A stretch of DNA of 64,000 bases, taken from Ochrobactrum quorumnocens (GTDB taxonomy: Bacteria > Pseudomonadota > Alphaproteobacteria > Rhizobiales > Rhizobiaceae). Positions 43,934-53,092 of the stretch are shown here, piece by piece. The DNA is taken from contig NZ_CP022603.1 in NCBI RefSeq assembly GCF_002278035.1, positions 806,001 through 870,000 on the forward strand. Reading direction: 5' to 3'. A model generated the notes under the pieces. That model was given only the letters and a program-made list of their open reading frames with translations, searched no databases and was not told the DNA's origin. The stretch's first letter is position 1. Each line of letters starts with the position of its first letter. The position numbers and the translations under genes were made by a program.

Positions 43934-44785
43934 ATGACTATGCTGTTACGGGCTGCAATGGAGGAGTTTCTGTCAGATTGGTCAACCGATCTGAAGGAGC
44001 CATGGCGCGATCTGCTCGGACATGTTGCGCTCGATTTCGAAGGAATCGCGTCGGAACTGGAACTCGAAATCTGGGAACCGATCTTTCCCGTTCGTCGTGG
44101 AAAACATTTCCCCGGCATGCCTGTCGGAACCCATTGCTTGCGCGCTTTCGACGGGATTTCTCCGGACGATGTGACTTGCGTGGTTCTTGGTCAGGACCCC
44201 TATCCTGAGCCGGGCTTTGCTACCGGACGCGCTTTTGAAGCAGGAAACCTTGCGGGTTGGAACGAACTCAACAAGATGTTTTCCAAAAGCATTCGCGCCT
44301 ACACGCAGCAGATCGTCGCCGCACGCACGGGTGATCTGTCTTATGCGCGTGATTTCAGCGACTGGCCCAAAACACTGGCTGCGATCGAAAATGGTGCGGT
44401 AGCGCTCGAACATCCATCCGATATTGCCGATCGCTGGGTGTCCGAAGGTGCCCTGCTCCTCAATGCTTCACTCACACTCACGCGCTTCAAAGTCGACATC
44501 GACCCTCATCAATCGCAAGGCCACCTCGTTCTTTGGAGGCCTTTGATCGTGGAAACATTGCGAACCCTTGCATCACGCGGAAAGCCGCTGGTGTTTCTGG
44601 GATTTGGCGATGCGGCCGCACAGACACTCGCACTGGCAGGCATCGACGAAGCCGTTGGCGGACATCTGCGCTGCGTTCTGCGCGATCATCCTGCACGCGC
44701 TGACGAAGTACTCGCTCGTCCCAATTCATTCATTCTTTGTAACGATTTTCTGGAGGAGATGGGTGCTCAGCCCATCGCTTGGTAA
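43934..44785 (+). CDS. Uracil-DNA glycosylase-family protein (UNG family 1-like)
   Basis: A 283-residue protein, longer than typical Ung (about 225-250). GQDPYPEPGFATGRAFE holds the water-activating Asp and the uracil-stacking Tyr and Phe. LLLNASLTLTR corresponds to the uracil-recognition Asn strand, and RDHPARADEVL to the HPSP loop with its catalytic His, in a diverged form. UNG enzymes remove uracil from DNA. Here, oddly, it heads a transporter/oxidoreductase operon under TetR control, one base before the GMC gene. The start follows GGGAGG. It may be a horizontally kept DNA-repair gene or a repurposed glycosylase. Confidence 0.78.
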   Translation: MTMLLRAAMEEFLSDWSTDLKEPWRDLLGHVALDFEGIASELELEIWEPIFPVRRGKHFPGMPVGTHCLRAFDGISPDDVTCVVLGQDPYPEPGFATGRAFEAGNLAGWNELNKMFSKSIRAYTQQIVAARTGDLSYARDFSDWPKTLAAIENGAVALEHPSDIADRWVSEGALLLNASLTLTRFKVDIDPHQSQGHLVLWRPLIVETLRTLASRGKPLVFLGFGDAAAQTLALAGIDEAVGGHLRCVLRDHPARADEVLARPNSFILCNDFLEEMGAQPIAW

Positions 44786-44786
44786 C

Positions 44787-46415
44787 ATGGCCGCAACGAA
44801 GACATTCGATTACATCATCATCGGTGCAGGTTCAGCTGGCTGTGTTCTCGCCAACCGCCTTTCCGCCGATCCAGCCAACAAAGTGCTGTTGCTGGAGGCC
44901 GGAGGACAGGATCTCAACCCGTTATTCCGGCTCCCCATGCTGATGGGAAAGCTGTTTCATTCGGGCATTTACAACTGGCACTATCACACAGAGCCGGAAC
45001 CTCATCTCAATGATCGCTCACTTTATTGGCCACGTGGAAAAGTGCTTGGCGGCACCTCCACCATCAACGGCATGATTTATGTGCGCGGAAACCGTCACGA
45101 CTATGATCGCTGGGCGCAAATGGGTGCAACCGGATGGTCATATGATGAGGTGCTTCCTGCCTTCTTGCGCTCTGAAACCCATGTGCAGCGCAAGGATGAT
45201 TTCCACAACACCGAAGGCGAGCTGACTGTCTGCCGTGCCCGGGGCTGGAATGGTTTGCTCGACGTTTTCAACAAAGCAGGCGAACAGGCCGGTTATCCAT
45301 TGAACGACGATTTCAACGGTGGAGAACAGGAAGGCTTCGGTCGGTACGACTTTACCATCACTAAAGGCAAGCGCTGTTCAGCAGCCTATGCGTTCCTGCG
45401 CCCGGCAAAAAAACGCCCTAACCTGACGATCATCACCCGCGCCCACACAAGACGTGTGCTGATCGAAAATGGTCGTGCCATCGGCGTCGAGTACAGCCGA
45501 AAAGGCAATGTCACCAAAGTCCACGCAAATCGTGAGGTCATCCTGTCAGCAGGCGTGGTCAACTCTCCACAAATCCTCATGCTTTCGGGCATTGGCGCAG
45601 CCAACGAACTGGCCGAACACAACATCAAAGTCGTGCAGGACCTGCCCGGAGTTGGCAAGAACCTTCAGGACCATGTCGATTGTGTCATGGCTTATGAATG
45701 CCGCGAGCCAGTCACTCTCTATTCCGATCTGCGCGCCGACAAACTGACATTATCAGTCATTCAGGGAATGTTGTTTGGGGAAGGTATCACCACGACCTTC
45801 CCTTATGAGGCAGGGGCTTTTGTCAAGTCACGCGCTGATCTTGCAGCACCCGATATCCAGCTGCATTTCATGCCTGCGCTTGAAAAGACCGCAAACCTGC
45901 ATTTCCCGAACCCGTTCAAGAAAGAACGCGTAGAAGCCAATCATGGCTTCTCGTTGCGTGTTGGTCCGGTCAATCCGGAAAGTCGTGGCCAGATCAGTCT
46001 GCGTTCAGCCGATCCGATGGACCGCCCGCGCATCAATGCCAATTATCTGCAAACTGAGTTCGACATTCGCACGATGATCAACGCAATCCGTATGACGCGG
46101 GATGTCATCAAGCAGAAAGCTTTCGACAAATATCGAGGCAAGGAGCTCGCTCCCGGCCCGGCGGTCGAGACCGATGCGGAACTGACCAAATGGCTGCGCG
46201 CCAATGCCATGACAACGTTCCATCCGGTTGGCACCTGCAAGATGGGCAACGACCCGATGGCAGTCGTCGATGCGCAGCTTAAAGTTCATGGCATTGAAGG
46301 CCTGCGCGTTGCAGACGCTTCAATCATGCCAATCATTTCCAGTGGCAACACAAATGCTCCGGCGATCATGATCGGGGAGCGCGCTGCTGAATTCATTCTC
46401 AAGGAGGCCTCATAA
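44787..46415 (+). CDS. GMC-family FAD oxidoreductase (choline/alcohol dehydrogenase-like)
   Basis: A 542-residue flavoprotein. The FAD motif IIIGAGSAGCVLANRLS begins near residue 9. GMC signature 1, GKVLGGTSTINGMIYVRGN, is near 85, and signature 2, GVVNSPQILMLSGIG, near 255. The active-site His lies in TFHPVGTCKMG and the Asn in SGNTNAPAIMIG. It oxidises an alcohol group to aldehyde or ketone. ATG 44787 is used; GTG 44763, directly after GGAGGAG inside the glycosylase gene, is a credible longer start (8 more residues). The next gene overlaps by one base. Confidence 0.83.
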   Translation: MAATKTFDYIIIGAGSAGCVLANRLSADPANKVLLLEAGGQDLNPLFRLPMLMGKLFHSGIYNWHYHTEPEPHLNDRSLYWPRGKVLGGTSTINGMIYVRGNRHDYDRWAQMGATGWSYDEVLPAFLRSETHVQRKDDFHNTEGELTVCRARGWNGLLDVFNKAGEQAGYPLNDDFNGGEQEGFGRYDFTITKGKRCSAAYAFLRPAKKRPNLTIITRAHTRRVLIENGRAIGVEYSRKGNVTKVHANREVILSAGVVNSPQILMLSGIGAANELAEHNIKVVQDLPGVGKNLQDHVDCVMAYECREPVTLYSDLRADKLTLSVIQGMLFGEGITTTFPYEAGAFVKSRADLAAPDIQLHFMPALEKTANLHFPNPFKKERVEANHGFSLRVGPVNPESRGQISLRSADPMDRPRINANYLQTEFDIRTMINAIRMTRDVIKQKAFDKYRGKELAPGPAVETDAELTKWLRANAMTTFHPVGTCKMGNDPMAVVDAQLKVHGIEGLRVADASIMPIISSGNTNAPAIMIGERAAEFILKEAS

Positions 46416-46735
46416 TGATCGTCGAGCATCGCACTTATACTTTCAAGCCCGGCACGGTCGACGGCTGGCTCAAAAAATATGAAACCGAGGGCTTGCCGAT
46501 CCAGAAGCGGCACCTCAACACGTTTCTCGGCCTCTATGTCAGCGAAATCGGGCATCTGCACCGGACCGTTCTGATGTGGCGCTATGACAGTCTCGCAGAT
46601 CGTGAAGCACGGCGTACTGCCATGTATGCCGATCCGGAATGGCAGACCTTTATCTCCGGCGTCTGGGCACTCGATGCAATCCAGACGCAGGACGTGATGA
46701 TTATGAACCCGGCATCATTTTCGCCCGGCGCATAA
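46415..46735 (+). CDS. NIPSNAP-family protein
   Basis: A 106-residue ferredoxin-like alpha/beta barrel protein with the opening IVEHRTYTFKPGTVDGWLKKYETEGLPIQ and YVSEIGHLHRTVLMWRYDS, the standard NIPSNAP pattern. Such proteins often dimerise and accompany catabolic enzymes; their biochemical role is mostly unknown. Its ATG shares a base with the GMC stop codon, so the two are tightly coupled. Confidence 0.8.
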   Translation: MIVEHRTYTFKPGTVDGWLKKYETEGLPIQKRHLNTFLGLYVSEIGHLHRTVLMWRYDSLADREARRTAMYADPEWQTFISGVWALDAIQTQDVMIMNPASFSPGA

Positions 46736-46741
46736 AGCAGC

Positions 46742-46790
46742 CGGATGCAACAGTGCATCCGTAAAACCAAGGGCGGCGCATGAGCCGCCC
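46742..46790 (+). other. Two hairpins before the BMP-type binding-protein gene
   Basis: CGGATGCA/TGCATCCG (46742-46749, 46754-46761) has a tetraloop, and GGGCGGC/GCCGCCC (46771-46777, 46784-46790) a 6-nt loop. The second is followed by CAATAAAAATT, not a U-tract. They may attenuate or delimit transcripts within the operon. Confidence 0.55.
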
Positions 46791-46836
46791 CAATAAAAAT
46801 TCGGGTATCGAACTTCCAGAGCAAGGAAATGGGAAC

Positions 46837-47907
46837 ATGACGAACAAAGATTCAAATCAAATCAATCTGCTGCGCCATTCCATCGACCGCAGAAGCTTTC
46901 TGAAAACAACGGCAGGTCTCGCGGCTTTCAGCATGACCAATGGCCTGTTGACAGCAGCATCTTATGCCGCGGGTGGCCTCGTCGCCCTTGTGCATACGCA
47001 GGCGGCAGGTGACGCGAGTGCTGTGGATTCCATGATCGCGAAGCTCAAGCAGCTTGCTGATGAACATGGCTTTCAATCACGCGCCGTCTATGCGCAGGAC
47101 CCGGCAACCTACGAAACTATCTTCCGCACCCTGGGCGATGCAGGCGCGTCCGTGATCGTTTCAACGTTCAACGAAGTTGCGGAACCCTACAAGGCTTTGG
47201 CCCCATCCTATCCAAATACGAAATGGGTCCAGCTCTTCGCCGATCCTTTTGAGCCCGCAATTCCGAATGTTGTAACGGTCTCCTATGACTATTATCTCGG
47301 CTGCTATCTGTCGGGAATTTTTGCAGCGCGCTTAAGCAAATCCGGCAAGCTTGGCTTCATCGGCGGCGTATCCATTCCACCAATCAATGCCGATTATAAT
47401 GCATTCAAGGCTGGTGCCTTGTCTGTGCGCCCGGATGCATCCGTGGCGGTTGCTTTTGCAGGCTCATTCCAAGACCCGGCAAAGGGTCAGGAAATTGCGA
47501 CGCAGATGTATTCAAGCGGCATCGACTTCATTCAGACGGACGCGGCGGCAACCGATTTCGGCATTATTGCTGCAGCGAAAGAAGGCGAAGGACGCCTCGT
47601 CAGCGTGCTCGACCCTGCACAGTTCCCACAAGGCCCGAAGAACGTGATTTCGATCGTCGGTCTCGATTTCGGCAACTCGCTCTATAATGAAGTCACAAAG
47701 GCTGTCGGTAATGATTTTGCTGGCGGCACACATGAGCATACCGGCCTTGGAACGGGTGTGATCGACTTCATCCCGTCGCCGCTTTTCGCGGAACAGGGAC
47801 CGGCAGATCTTGTCGCCAAGGCAAAAGAAGTTGAACCGGAAATAGCAGCGGCGCGCACAGCGATCCTAAACGGATCACTGAAAGTTCCGTTCAATACAAC
47901 GCTCTGA
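46837..47907 (+). CDS. BMP-family ABC substrate-binding protein
   Basis: A basic-membrane-protein (PnrA-like) binding protein, 356 residues from ATG 46837, which follows AAGGAAATGGGAAC; the longer frame from 46780 begins in a hairpin and is not used. It carries a twin-arginine signal (RRSFLKTTAGLAAF), which suggests Tat export and cleavage near ASYA. VVTVSYDYYLGCYLSGIFAARLSKSGKLGFIGG is the BMP core. The family binds purine nucleosides and similar ligands. It supplies the downstream ATPase and two permeases. Confidence 0.85.
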   Translation: MTNKDSNQINLLRHSIDRRSFLKTTAGLAAFSMTNGLLTAASYAAGGLVALVHTQAAGDASAVDSMIAKLKQLADEHGFQSRAVYAQDPATYETIFRTLGDAGASVIVSTFNEVAEPYKALAPSYPNTKWVQLFADPFEPAIPNVVTVSYDYYLGCYLSGIFAARLSKSGKLGFIGGVSIPPINADYNAFKAGALSVRPDASVAVAFAGSFQDPAKGQEIATQMYSSGIDFIQTDAAATDFGIIAAAKEGEGRLVSVLDPAQFPQGPKNVISIVGLDFGNSLYNEVTKAVGNDFAGGTHEHTGLGTGVIDFIPSPLFAEQGPADLVAKAKEVEPEIAAARTAILNGSLKVPFNTTL

Positions 47908-47929
47908 TTTCCGACTGGATCATGCTGCT

Positions 47930-49504
47930 ATGAACAAGGCCAGCCCCCCCATATTTGAATGCCATGATGTGACCGTACGATATGGTTCCGTTGTTGCGCT
48001 CTCCGATGTCGGAGCCGTCTTCGAACGTGGCAAGATCCACGCCGTCGTTGGCCAGAACGGTGCCGGAAAAACGACCTTCGCCAGAGTTCTGGCTGGCCTC
48101 GTTCGTCCAGCATCGGGCGAACTGAAAATCGATGGCCGCCCACTTTTGGGCGGCAATGTGAAGGACGCCCGCCGTGCGGGTGTCGAGCTTGTGCATCAGA
48201 GTTTTGCGCTTCCACCATCCTTCACCGTTGCAGAGGCGATGCAATTCGGTGCGGAAGGTGGAGGTCTCTTTTCAAAAACTGGTCTGGAAAAGCGCTGGCA
48301 ACCGCATCTCGACGCGCTTGATGTGAAGGTGAAAGCCAAACAGCGTATCCGTGATCTGCCGGTGGAAACCCAGCAAGGCGTTGAAATCGCCCGCGCCCTT
48401 GTTTCGGACGCTAAGCTCCTCATCCTTGATGAACCAACCGCTGTTCTGTCACCTGAAGGGGCAGACAAGTTGTTTGAGCGTGTGCGTCGGCTTAAAGAAC
48501 GCGGCGTGACCGTGATCCTTATACTGCACAAGATCAGAGAAGTTCTGGCGATTGCCGACACCGTTACGGTTCTGCGTGGTGGAAAACTCGTTGACGGGCC
48601 GCTACCCTGTGAAGATATCAATGCAGACAAATTGGCCGAGCTGATCATTGGAGCTGCTGCTGCAAAAAACCTCAATGCAGACGATAAAGCCGCACTGACC
48701 GGCACAACAATCGTCACGCACCCTTATGAGGATATGGACGCTCAGGGCAGCGCGGCAATGCTCACCCCAATTCTGCGTATGACCAGAGTTTCAACGCGCC
48801 CCGACCCGGAAGGTCCGGCACTTGATCAGATCAACCTGAACATTCACCCCGGTGAGATCATCGGTGTGGCTGGCGTTGAAGGCAATGGACAGCGAACGCT
48901 TGTCCGCGCAATTGCAGCGATGGCTGCTGTGACAGACGGCAACATTGCTATCGACAACACAGATCTGACCAGCGCACCTCTTGCGACCAGGAGGGCTGTC
49001 GGCCTGCGCATCATTCCTTTCGAACGTAATGTGGAAGGCCTGAGCCTGACCAGCTCGCTTTGGGAAAACTGGGCTGCTCGCAGCCTTCTTCAGAAGTCGC
49101 TGCTGTCAACAATCAGCCCGTCAGCCATCCGTAAACAATGCGACGCAGCACTCAAGGAATGGGATGTGCGCTATTCTGAAGTGGGCCAACGTGCAGGTTC
49201 GCTCTCTGGCGGCAATGCCCAAAAGGTTATCCTGTCGCGTGAAATGGATCAGGATGCGCGGCTCATTCTCGCAGCGCAGCCAACGCGTGGCCTGGACATT
49301 GGTGCGACCTCCTTCGTTTGGGATTCCATGCGCAAAGCACGGGCGCGCGGTTGCGGTTTGATGTTCATCTCATCTGATCTCGATGAAATCTTCGATATTT
49401 CTGACCGCGTGATCGTCATGCTTTCAGGACGCATCGTCGCCGAATTCCGACCACCTTATGACCTTGCAGCGGTTGGTGCCGCTATGACAGGAGTCCATCA
49501 ATGA
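47930..49504 (+). CDS. Nucleoside-type ABC transporter ATPase, tandem domains
   Basis: A 524-residue double ATPase. Domain 1 has Walker A VGQNGAGKTT near 39-48 and Walker B LLILDEPTAVLSP. Domain 2 has GVEGNGQRTLVRAI in place of a normal P-loop and AAQPTRGLD in place of DEPT, a degeneracy typical of BMP-linked (YufO/NupO) ATPases. Hence only one site probably hydrolyses ATP. No strong Shine-Dalgarno is seen. The stop overlaps the first permease (ATGA). Confidence 0.83.
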   Translation: MNKASPPIFECHDVTVRYGSVVALSDVGAVFERGKIHAVVGQNGAGKTTFARVLAGLVRPASGELKIDGRPLLGGNVKDARRAGVELVHQSFALPPSFTVAEAMQFGAEGGGLFSKTGLEKRWQPHLDALDVKVKAKQRIRDLPVETQQGVEIARALVSDAKLLILDEPTAVLSPEGADKLFERVRRLKERGVTVILILHKIREVLAIADTVTVLRGGKLVDGPLPCEDINADKLAELIIGAAAAKNLNADDKAALTGTTIVTHPYEDMDAQGSAAMLTPILRMTRVSTRPDPEGPALDQINLNIHPGEIIGVAGVEGNGQRTLVRAIAAMAAVTDGNIAIDNTDLTSAPLATRRAVGLRIIPFERNVEGLSLTSSLWENWAARSLLQKSLLSTISPSAIRKQCDAALKEWDVRYSEVGQRAGSLSGGNAQKVILSREMDQDARLILAAQPTRGLDIGATSFVWDSMRKARARGCGLMFISSDLDEIFDISDRVIVMLSGRIVAEFRPPYDLAAVGAAMTGVHQ

Positions 49505-50547
49505 TTGACCGGCTCGTTTCCGTTTTTCGCGCGCTGATCTTCATCCTGATCGGCCTCGCACTATGCGGCATCATCTTTCAGGCCGCGGGCTATTCAACCG
49601 GGCTGATGTTCCAGTCTATTGCGGAAGGCGCCTTCCTGCGGCCCGGCGCGCTGCAACAGGCTCTGCGATGGGGCCTGCCACTGTTCATCACAGCGGTTGG
49701 TGTCGCCGTGTCCTTTCGCGCTGGCTACTTCAATATCGGTGCGCAAGGGCAATTCTATATGGGTGCCATTGCAGCCGCATTCATGGCCGAATGGCTGAAT
49801 GGTGCGCCTGCGCCAGTCCTCATAACCGGTTGCTTCCTTGCTGGCATGACTGGTGGCGCGCTATGGGCACTCTGGCCCGGACTGCTGCGATTGAAATCCG
49901 GCGCTGACGAAGTCATCACCACCCTCATGGGAAATTTCATTGCGGGACTGTTTCTCCTTTATGTCACGGCGGGGCCTCTCAAAGACCCCTCCGGGACAGG
50001 ACAGCAGGCATCGAGCCGCCCACTTGCGAGCGTCTACCGCATCAGCGACTCTCTCGGACTATCGCCCACCATCATTGCCATCGCCGTTATCGTTGGTCTG
50101 GCTATGTGGTTTTTAGTCAATCGAACGGCTTTCGGCGTGCTTTCGGGACTTGCGGGGCGCAACCCGACAATGGTGCAATGGCAGGGTGCGCGGACATGGC
50201 GTATCGGACTTGCCAGTTTCCTTTTGAGCGGTGCCCTTGCAGGTCTTGCAGGTACAATTGAATTCATGGGCCCCAACGGTCGTCTGACCGGCGGCTTCCT
50301 GCCGGGGCATGGGTTTACGGCGATCCTTATCGCACTTGTGGCCAACTTTTCGGTTGTCGGAACCGCTTTCGTTGCCCTGTTTTTCGGTGGCCTCGCTTCA
50401 GCAGCTCTCTACCTTCCGATCATGGCTGGCCTGCCTTCCTCGGCAATCGACATCATCAATGCAGCCATTGCTCTTTTCATCACCGCAAAATCCAGTGTCG
50501 TCGACAGGATAGCAAAACTCGGAGGACGGATATGGAAGACTTCGTAA
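49501..50547 (+). CDS. Nucleoside-type ABC permease 1 (NupP-like)
   Basis: A 348-residue membrane protein of the branched-chain/sugar-nucleoside permease superfamily. It has eight to ten hydrophobic spans and the motifs FRAGYFNIGAQGQFYMGAIAA (near 70) and FTAILIALVANFSVVGTAF (near 270). It overlaps the second permease gene by 16 bp. It pairs with that gene product to form the channel. Confidence 0.85.
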   Translation: MIDRLVSVFRALIFILIGLALCGIIFQAAGYSTGLMFQSIAEGAFLRPGALQQALRWGLPLFITAVGVAVSFRAGYFNIGAQGQFYMGAIAAAFMAEWLNGAPAPVLITGCFLAGMTGGALWALWPGLLRLKSGADEVITTLMGNFIAGLFLLYVTAGPLKDPSGTGQQASSRPLASVYRISDSLGLSPTIIAIAVIVGLAMWFLVNRTAFGVLSGLAGRNPTMVQWQGARTWRIGLASFLLSGALAGLAGTIEFMGPNGRLTGGFLPGHGFTAILIALVANFSVVGTAFVALFFGGLASAALYLPIMAGLPSSAIDIINAAIALFITAKSSVVDRIAKLGGRIWKTS

Positions 50548-51425
50548 TCGCGATCCTGCGTTCAGGTACACCACTGATTTATGTCACCCTTGCCGGTGTC
50601 ATCGCTCAGCGAACCGGCATCTGGCATCTGGGGCTTGAAGGCCTGATGATCGCCGGTGCCTGCGCGACAATCATCGGCATTGTGCTCACACAATCGATCT
50701 GGTTTGCGCTTTTGATTGCAATTGTCGTTTGTGTCATCGGATCGATCCTGTTCTGGTTTGTCGTCGAGAAACTGAAGGCAAACCAGATCATTGCGGGTCT
50801 CGGGCTCACAGGGTTGGGGCTTGGTGGAACAGCTCTCGCTGTCCAGTCTATTTTCGGGACACAGGCAGCCGTCAGTGCCCCGTTCGGTCTGCCACGCTTA
50901 GGTCCGGCCTTTGGCGCATATGGCTCACTTTCGATCCTCGTCCTGATGATGCCATTTGTCGTCCTCGCCATGTGGGTCGTCTTGCGGAGAACGCGCTTCG
51001 GCCTGCGTCTGGCAGCCGCTGGCGAGCATCCTTTTGCAGCACGCAGCGTAGGTGTCAATCCAGCTGTGATGCGCCTCGTCGCACTGATGATTGGCGGCAT
51101 ATTATGCGCACTCGCAGGCGCAGAGCTTGCAGCCGGTAGCCTTCAGATTTTTACACAGAACATGACTGCCGGTCGCGGCTTCATGGGTTTTGCCGCCGTA
51201 ATCTTCGGCGCGGGCCATCCGATTGGCGCAAGTCTGGCTGCCACGTTCTTCGCAGTCGTGGGCGCGCTCGGCATCAGGGCACAGCTCGCTTTCGGCGATC
51301 GTGTTCCGCATGATCTCCTGCTTGCGCTTCCTTATATCGCCACTGTTGTCGGCATCTGGGTCAGCACACAGTTACGCGGAGGCACAAAGGCTGCCAGCGG
51401 TTTTAGTGAATTGCGGGATCAGTAA
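50532..51425 (+). CDS. Nucleoside-type ABC permease 2 (NupQ-like)
   Basis: A 297-residue membrane protein with motifs IAQRTGIWHLGLEGLMIAGA near 25 and GRGFMGFAAVIFGAGHPIGA near 215, matching the smaller permease of BMP-type importers. The start lies inside the preceding gene, following GGAGGA. A 33-bp gap leads to the amidohydrolase. Confidence 0.85.
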   Translation: MEDFVIAILRSGTPLIYVTLAGVIAQRTGIWHLGLEGLMIAGACATIIGIVLTQSIWFALLIAIVVCVIGSILFWFVVEKLKANQIIAGLGLTGLGLGGTALAVQSIFGTQAAVSAPFGLPRLGPAFGAYGSLSILVLMMPFVVLAMWVVLRRTRFGLRLAAAGEHPFAARSVGVNPAVMRLVALMIGGILCALAGAELAAGSLQIFTQNMTAGRGFMGFAAVIFGAGHPIGASLAATFFAVVGALGIRAQLAFGDRVPHDLLLALPYIATVVGIWVSTQLRGGTKAASGFSELRDQ

Positions 51426-51458
51426 AAGCAGTACGATGTAACATTTCAGGACGGATCG

Positions 51459-52982
51459 ATGACCTTGAAGCAGAAGCAAACTATAATCAAAAACGCGACT
51501 GTCCTGACAATGTGCGCACAGCATGGAAGTCGCCCGTTTGAGGGCGACCTCCTGATTGAGAACGGTCGGATTTCGGCTATCGGGCAAAATCTCGCAGCCT
51601 CTCCCGATGCAACTGTGATTGATGGCAGGAACCGGCTCGTCATGCCGGGCCTTATCAACGCTCACACGCATTCCAGCGAGACCTTCTTTCGTGGGCGCTA
51701 TGAAGGCATGCCACTCGAAATATGGTTGCTGTATGCTTACCCGTTGCTGATGGGGCCGGTGATCGATGAAAGGCTGCTCTATCTTCGCAGCCTCCTCCTT
51801 GCGATGGAGTCATTGCGCAATGGTGTCACAACCATTTGTGACGATTTTTTCGACCCACCTGCTCATGACCTCAAGCGGCTATCAGTGGTTTTCAAAGCCT
51901 ATGAAGACGCTGGCATCCGGGCCAATGTGTCAAGTGCTGCGATGAATATCCATACGCTGGATGCACTGCCTTATGCCCGCGAAGTCATGCCGCCTGCATT
52001 ACAGAAACAGCTCGATTTCGGACCGCCGATGTCAGCCAACGCCTATATGGACTATTGCCGGTCGGCTTTCTCGACACTGCATGGCACGGCTGGCCGTATC
52101 AATTTCATGCTGGCACCATCGGCACCGCAGCGCTGTACAGCGGAGTTACTTCAGGCATGTCACGAGCTTGCAGTAAAAATGGGTGTTCCTTTGCATACCC
52201 ATATTCTGGAGACAAAAACCCAGGCCGTCACTGGTCACGAACTCTATGGCAAAAGCCTGATCGCCTATATGCACGATCTGGGTGTTCTTACGCGTAACAC
52301 CACTGTTGCCCATTCTGTCTGGGTGAGCGAGCAGGACATTGAACTCATGGGAGCGGCCAGATGCTCCGTCGCCCATAATGCGATTTCCAATCAAAAGCTC
52401 GGTGCGGGTATAGCGCCCATTCGCCAGCTGATGGATGCAGGCGTAACTGTCGGGCTTGGAACGGACGGTGTTTCTTCAAACGATACCGTGCGTATCTTTG
52501 ACGTCATGCGTGTGGCGGGGCTCATTCACAGTGTATCCGGCCCTGATTACAAGGAATGGATTTTTGCCGACGATATCCTGAAAATGGCCACGATCGGCGG
52601 CGCGCATACTGCCATGCTTGAAAACGTCACCGGCTCCCTAGAAGTCGGCAAGGCCGCAGACCTATTGATCCTCGATCTCACCACACTCAGCTTTACCCCG
52701 CTCAATGATGTTGCGCGGCATCTGGTCTATGCGGAGAATGGTTCATCAATCGAGACAGTTATGGTCGCCGGTGAAATCGTCGTTCATCAGGGTCGGATGC
52801 GCTCAATTGATGAAGCAGCTATCCTTGCTGAAATCCGTGAACTTGTGCCGGCACACCTCGCCGAACACGCAAAACTGGAGCAACGCAACGCAGCGTTTCA
52901 TTCGACCATGGCCGAAATTCATCGTCGCGCAACGTCAAAAGACATTGGCATGAACCGCTATGTAAGAGGCCCCGCCCAGTGA
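51459..52982 (+). CDS. Amidohydrolase (COG0402, deaminase/chlorohydrolase type)
   Basis: A 507-residue metal-dependent hydrolase. The metal ligands are visible: HTHS near 67-70, a substrate-side HTHILET, the fourth His in VAHSVW, and the Asp of GTDGVSSND. Relatives deaminate S-adenosylhomocysteine, methylthioadenosine, guanine, 8-oxoguanine or triazines. Following a nucleoside-type importer, it may deaminate the imported nucleobase-like compound. It is the last gene of the TetR-linked operon. The next feature is a Bru-RS-like repeat 7 bp downstream. Confidence 0.83.
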   Translation: MTLKQKQTIIKNATVLTMCAQHGSRPFEGDLLIENGRISAIGQNLAASPDATVIDGRNRLVMPGLINAHTHSSETFFRGRYEGMPLEIWLLYAYPLLMGPVIDERLLYLRSLLLAMESLRNGVTTICDDFFDPPAHDLKRLSVVFKAYEDAGIRANVSSAAMNIHTLDALPYAREVMPPALQKQLDFGPPMSANAYMDYCRSAFSTLHGTAGRINFMLAPSAPQRCTAELLQACHELAVKMGVPLHTHILETKTQAVTGHELYGKSLIAYMHDLGVLTRNTTVAHSVWVSEQDIELMGAARCSVAHNAISNQKLGAGIAPIRQLMDAGVTVGLGTDGVSSNDTVRIFDVMRVAGLIHSVSGPDYKEWIFADDILKMATIGGAHTAMLENVTGSLEVGKAADLLILDLTTLSFTPLNDVARHLVYAENGSSIETVMVAGEIVVHQGRMRSIDEAAILAEIRELVPAHLAEHAKLEQRNAAFHSTMAEIHRRATSKDIGMNRYVRGPAQ

Positions 52983-52988
52983 TGGGTC

Positions 52989-53092
52989 AGAGCATCTCCC
53001 GTTTAAGATGAAACGGTATGAATGCTCTATCTGTTTGATTTTACGCATGTCTTTATCCCAAAGCCGGTTTACGCTTTTGGGAGACATACTCT
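52989..53092. repeat. 104-bp imperfect palindrome, Bru-RS-like
   Basis: The element has related ends (AGAGCATCTCCC at the left; the reverse complement of the right end reads AGAGTATGTCTCCC). It contains two inner hairpins: CCGTTT/AAACGG at 52999-53016 inside AGAGCAT/ATGCTCT (52989-53028), and a CCCAAA...TTTTGGG arm near 53057-53081. Brucella genomes carry 103- and 105-bp palindromes of this type (Bru-RS1/2), known as IS711 insertion hot spots. The right end overlaps the idnD stop codon, and it may double as a convergent terminator. Identity to Bru-RS is from memory of size and form. Confidence 0.65.

Noticed and set aside
44568..44762. Longer N-terminus of the GMC oxidoreductase
   Set aside because: It overlaps the glycosylase gene, and the FAD motif begins only after 44787.
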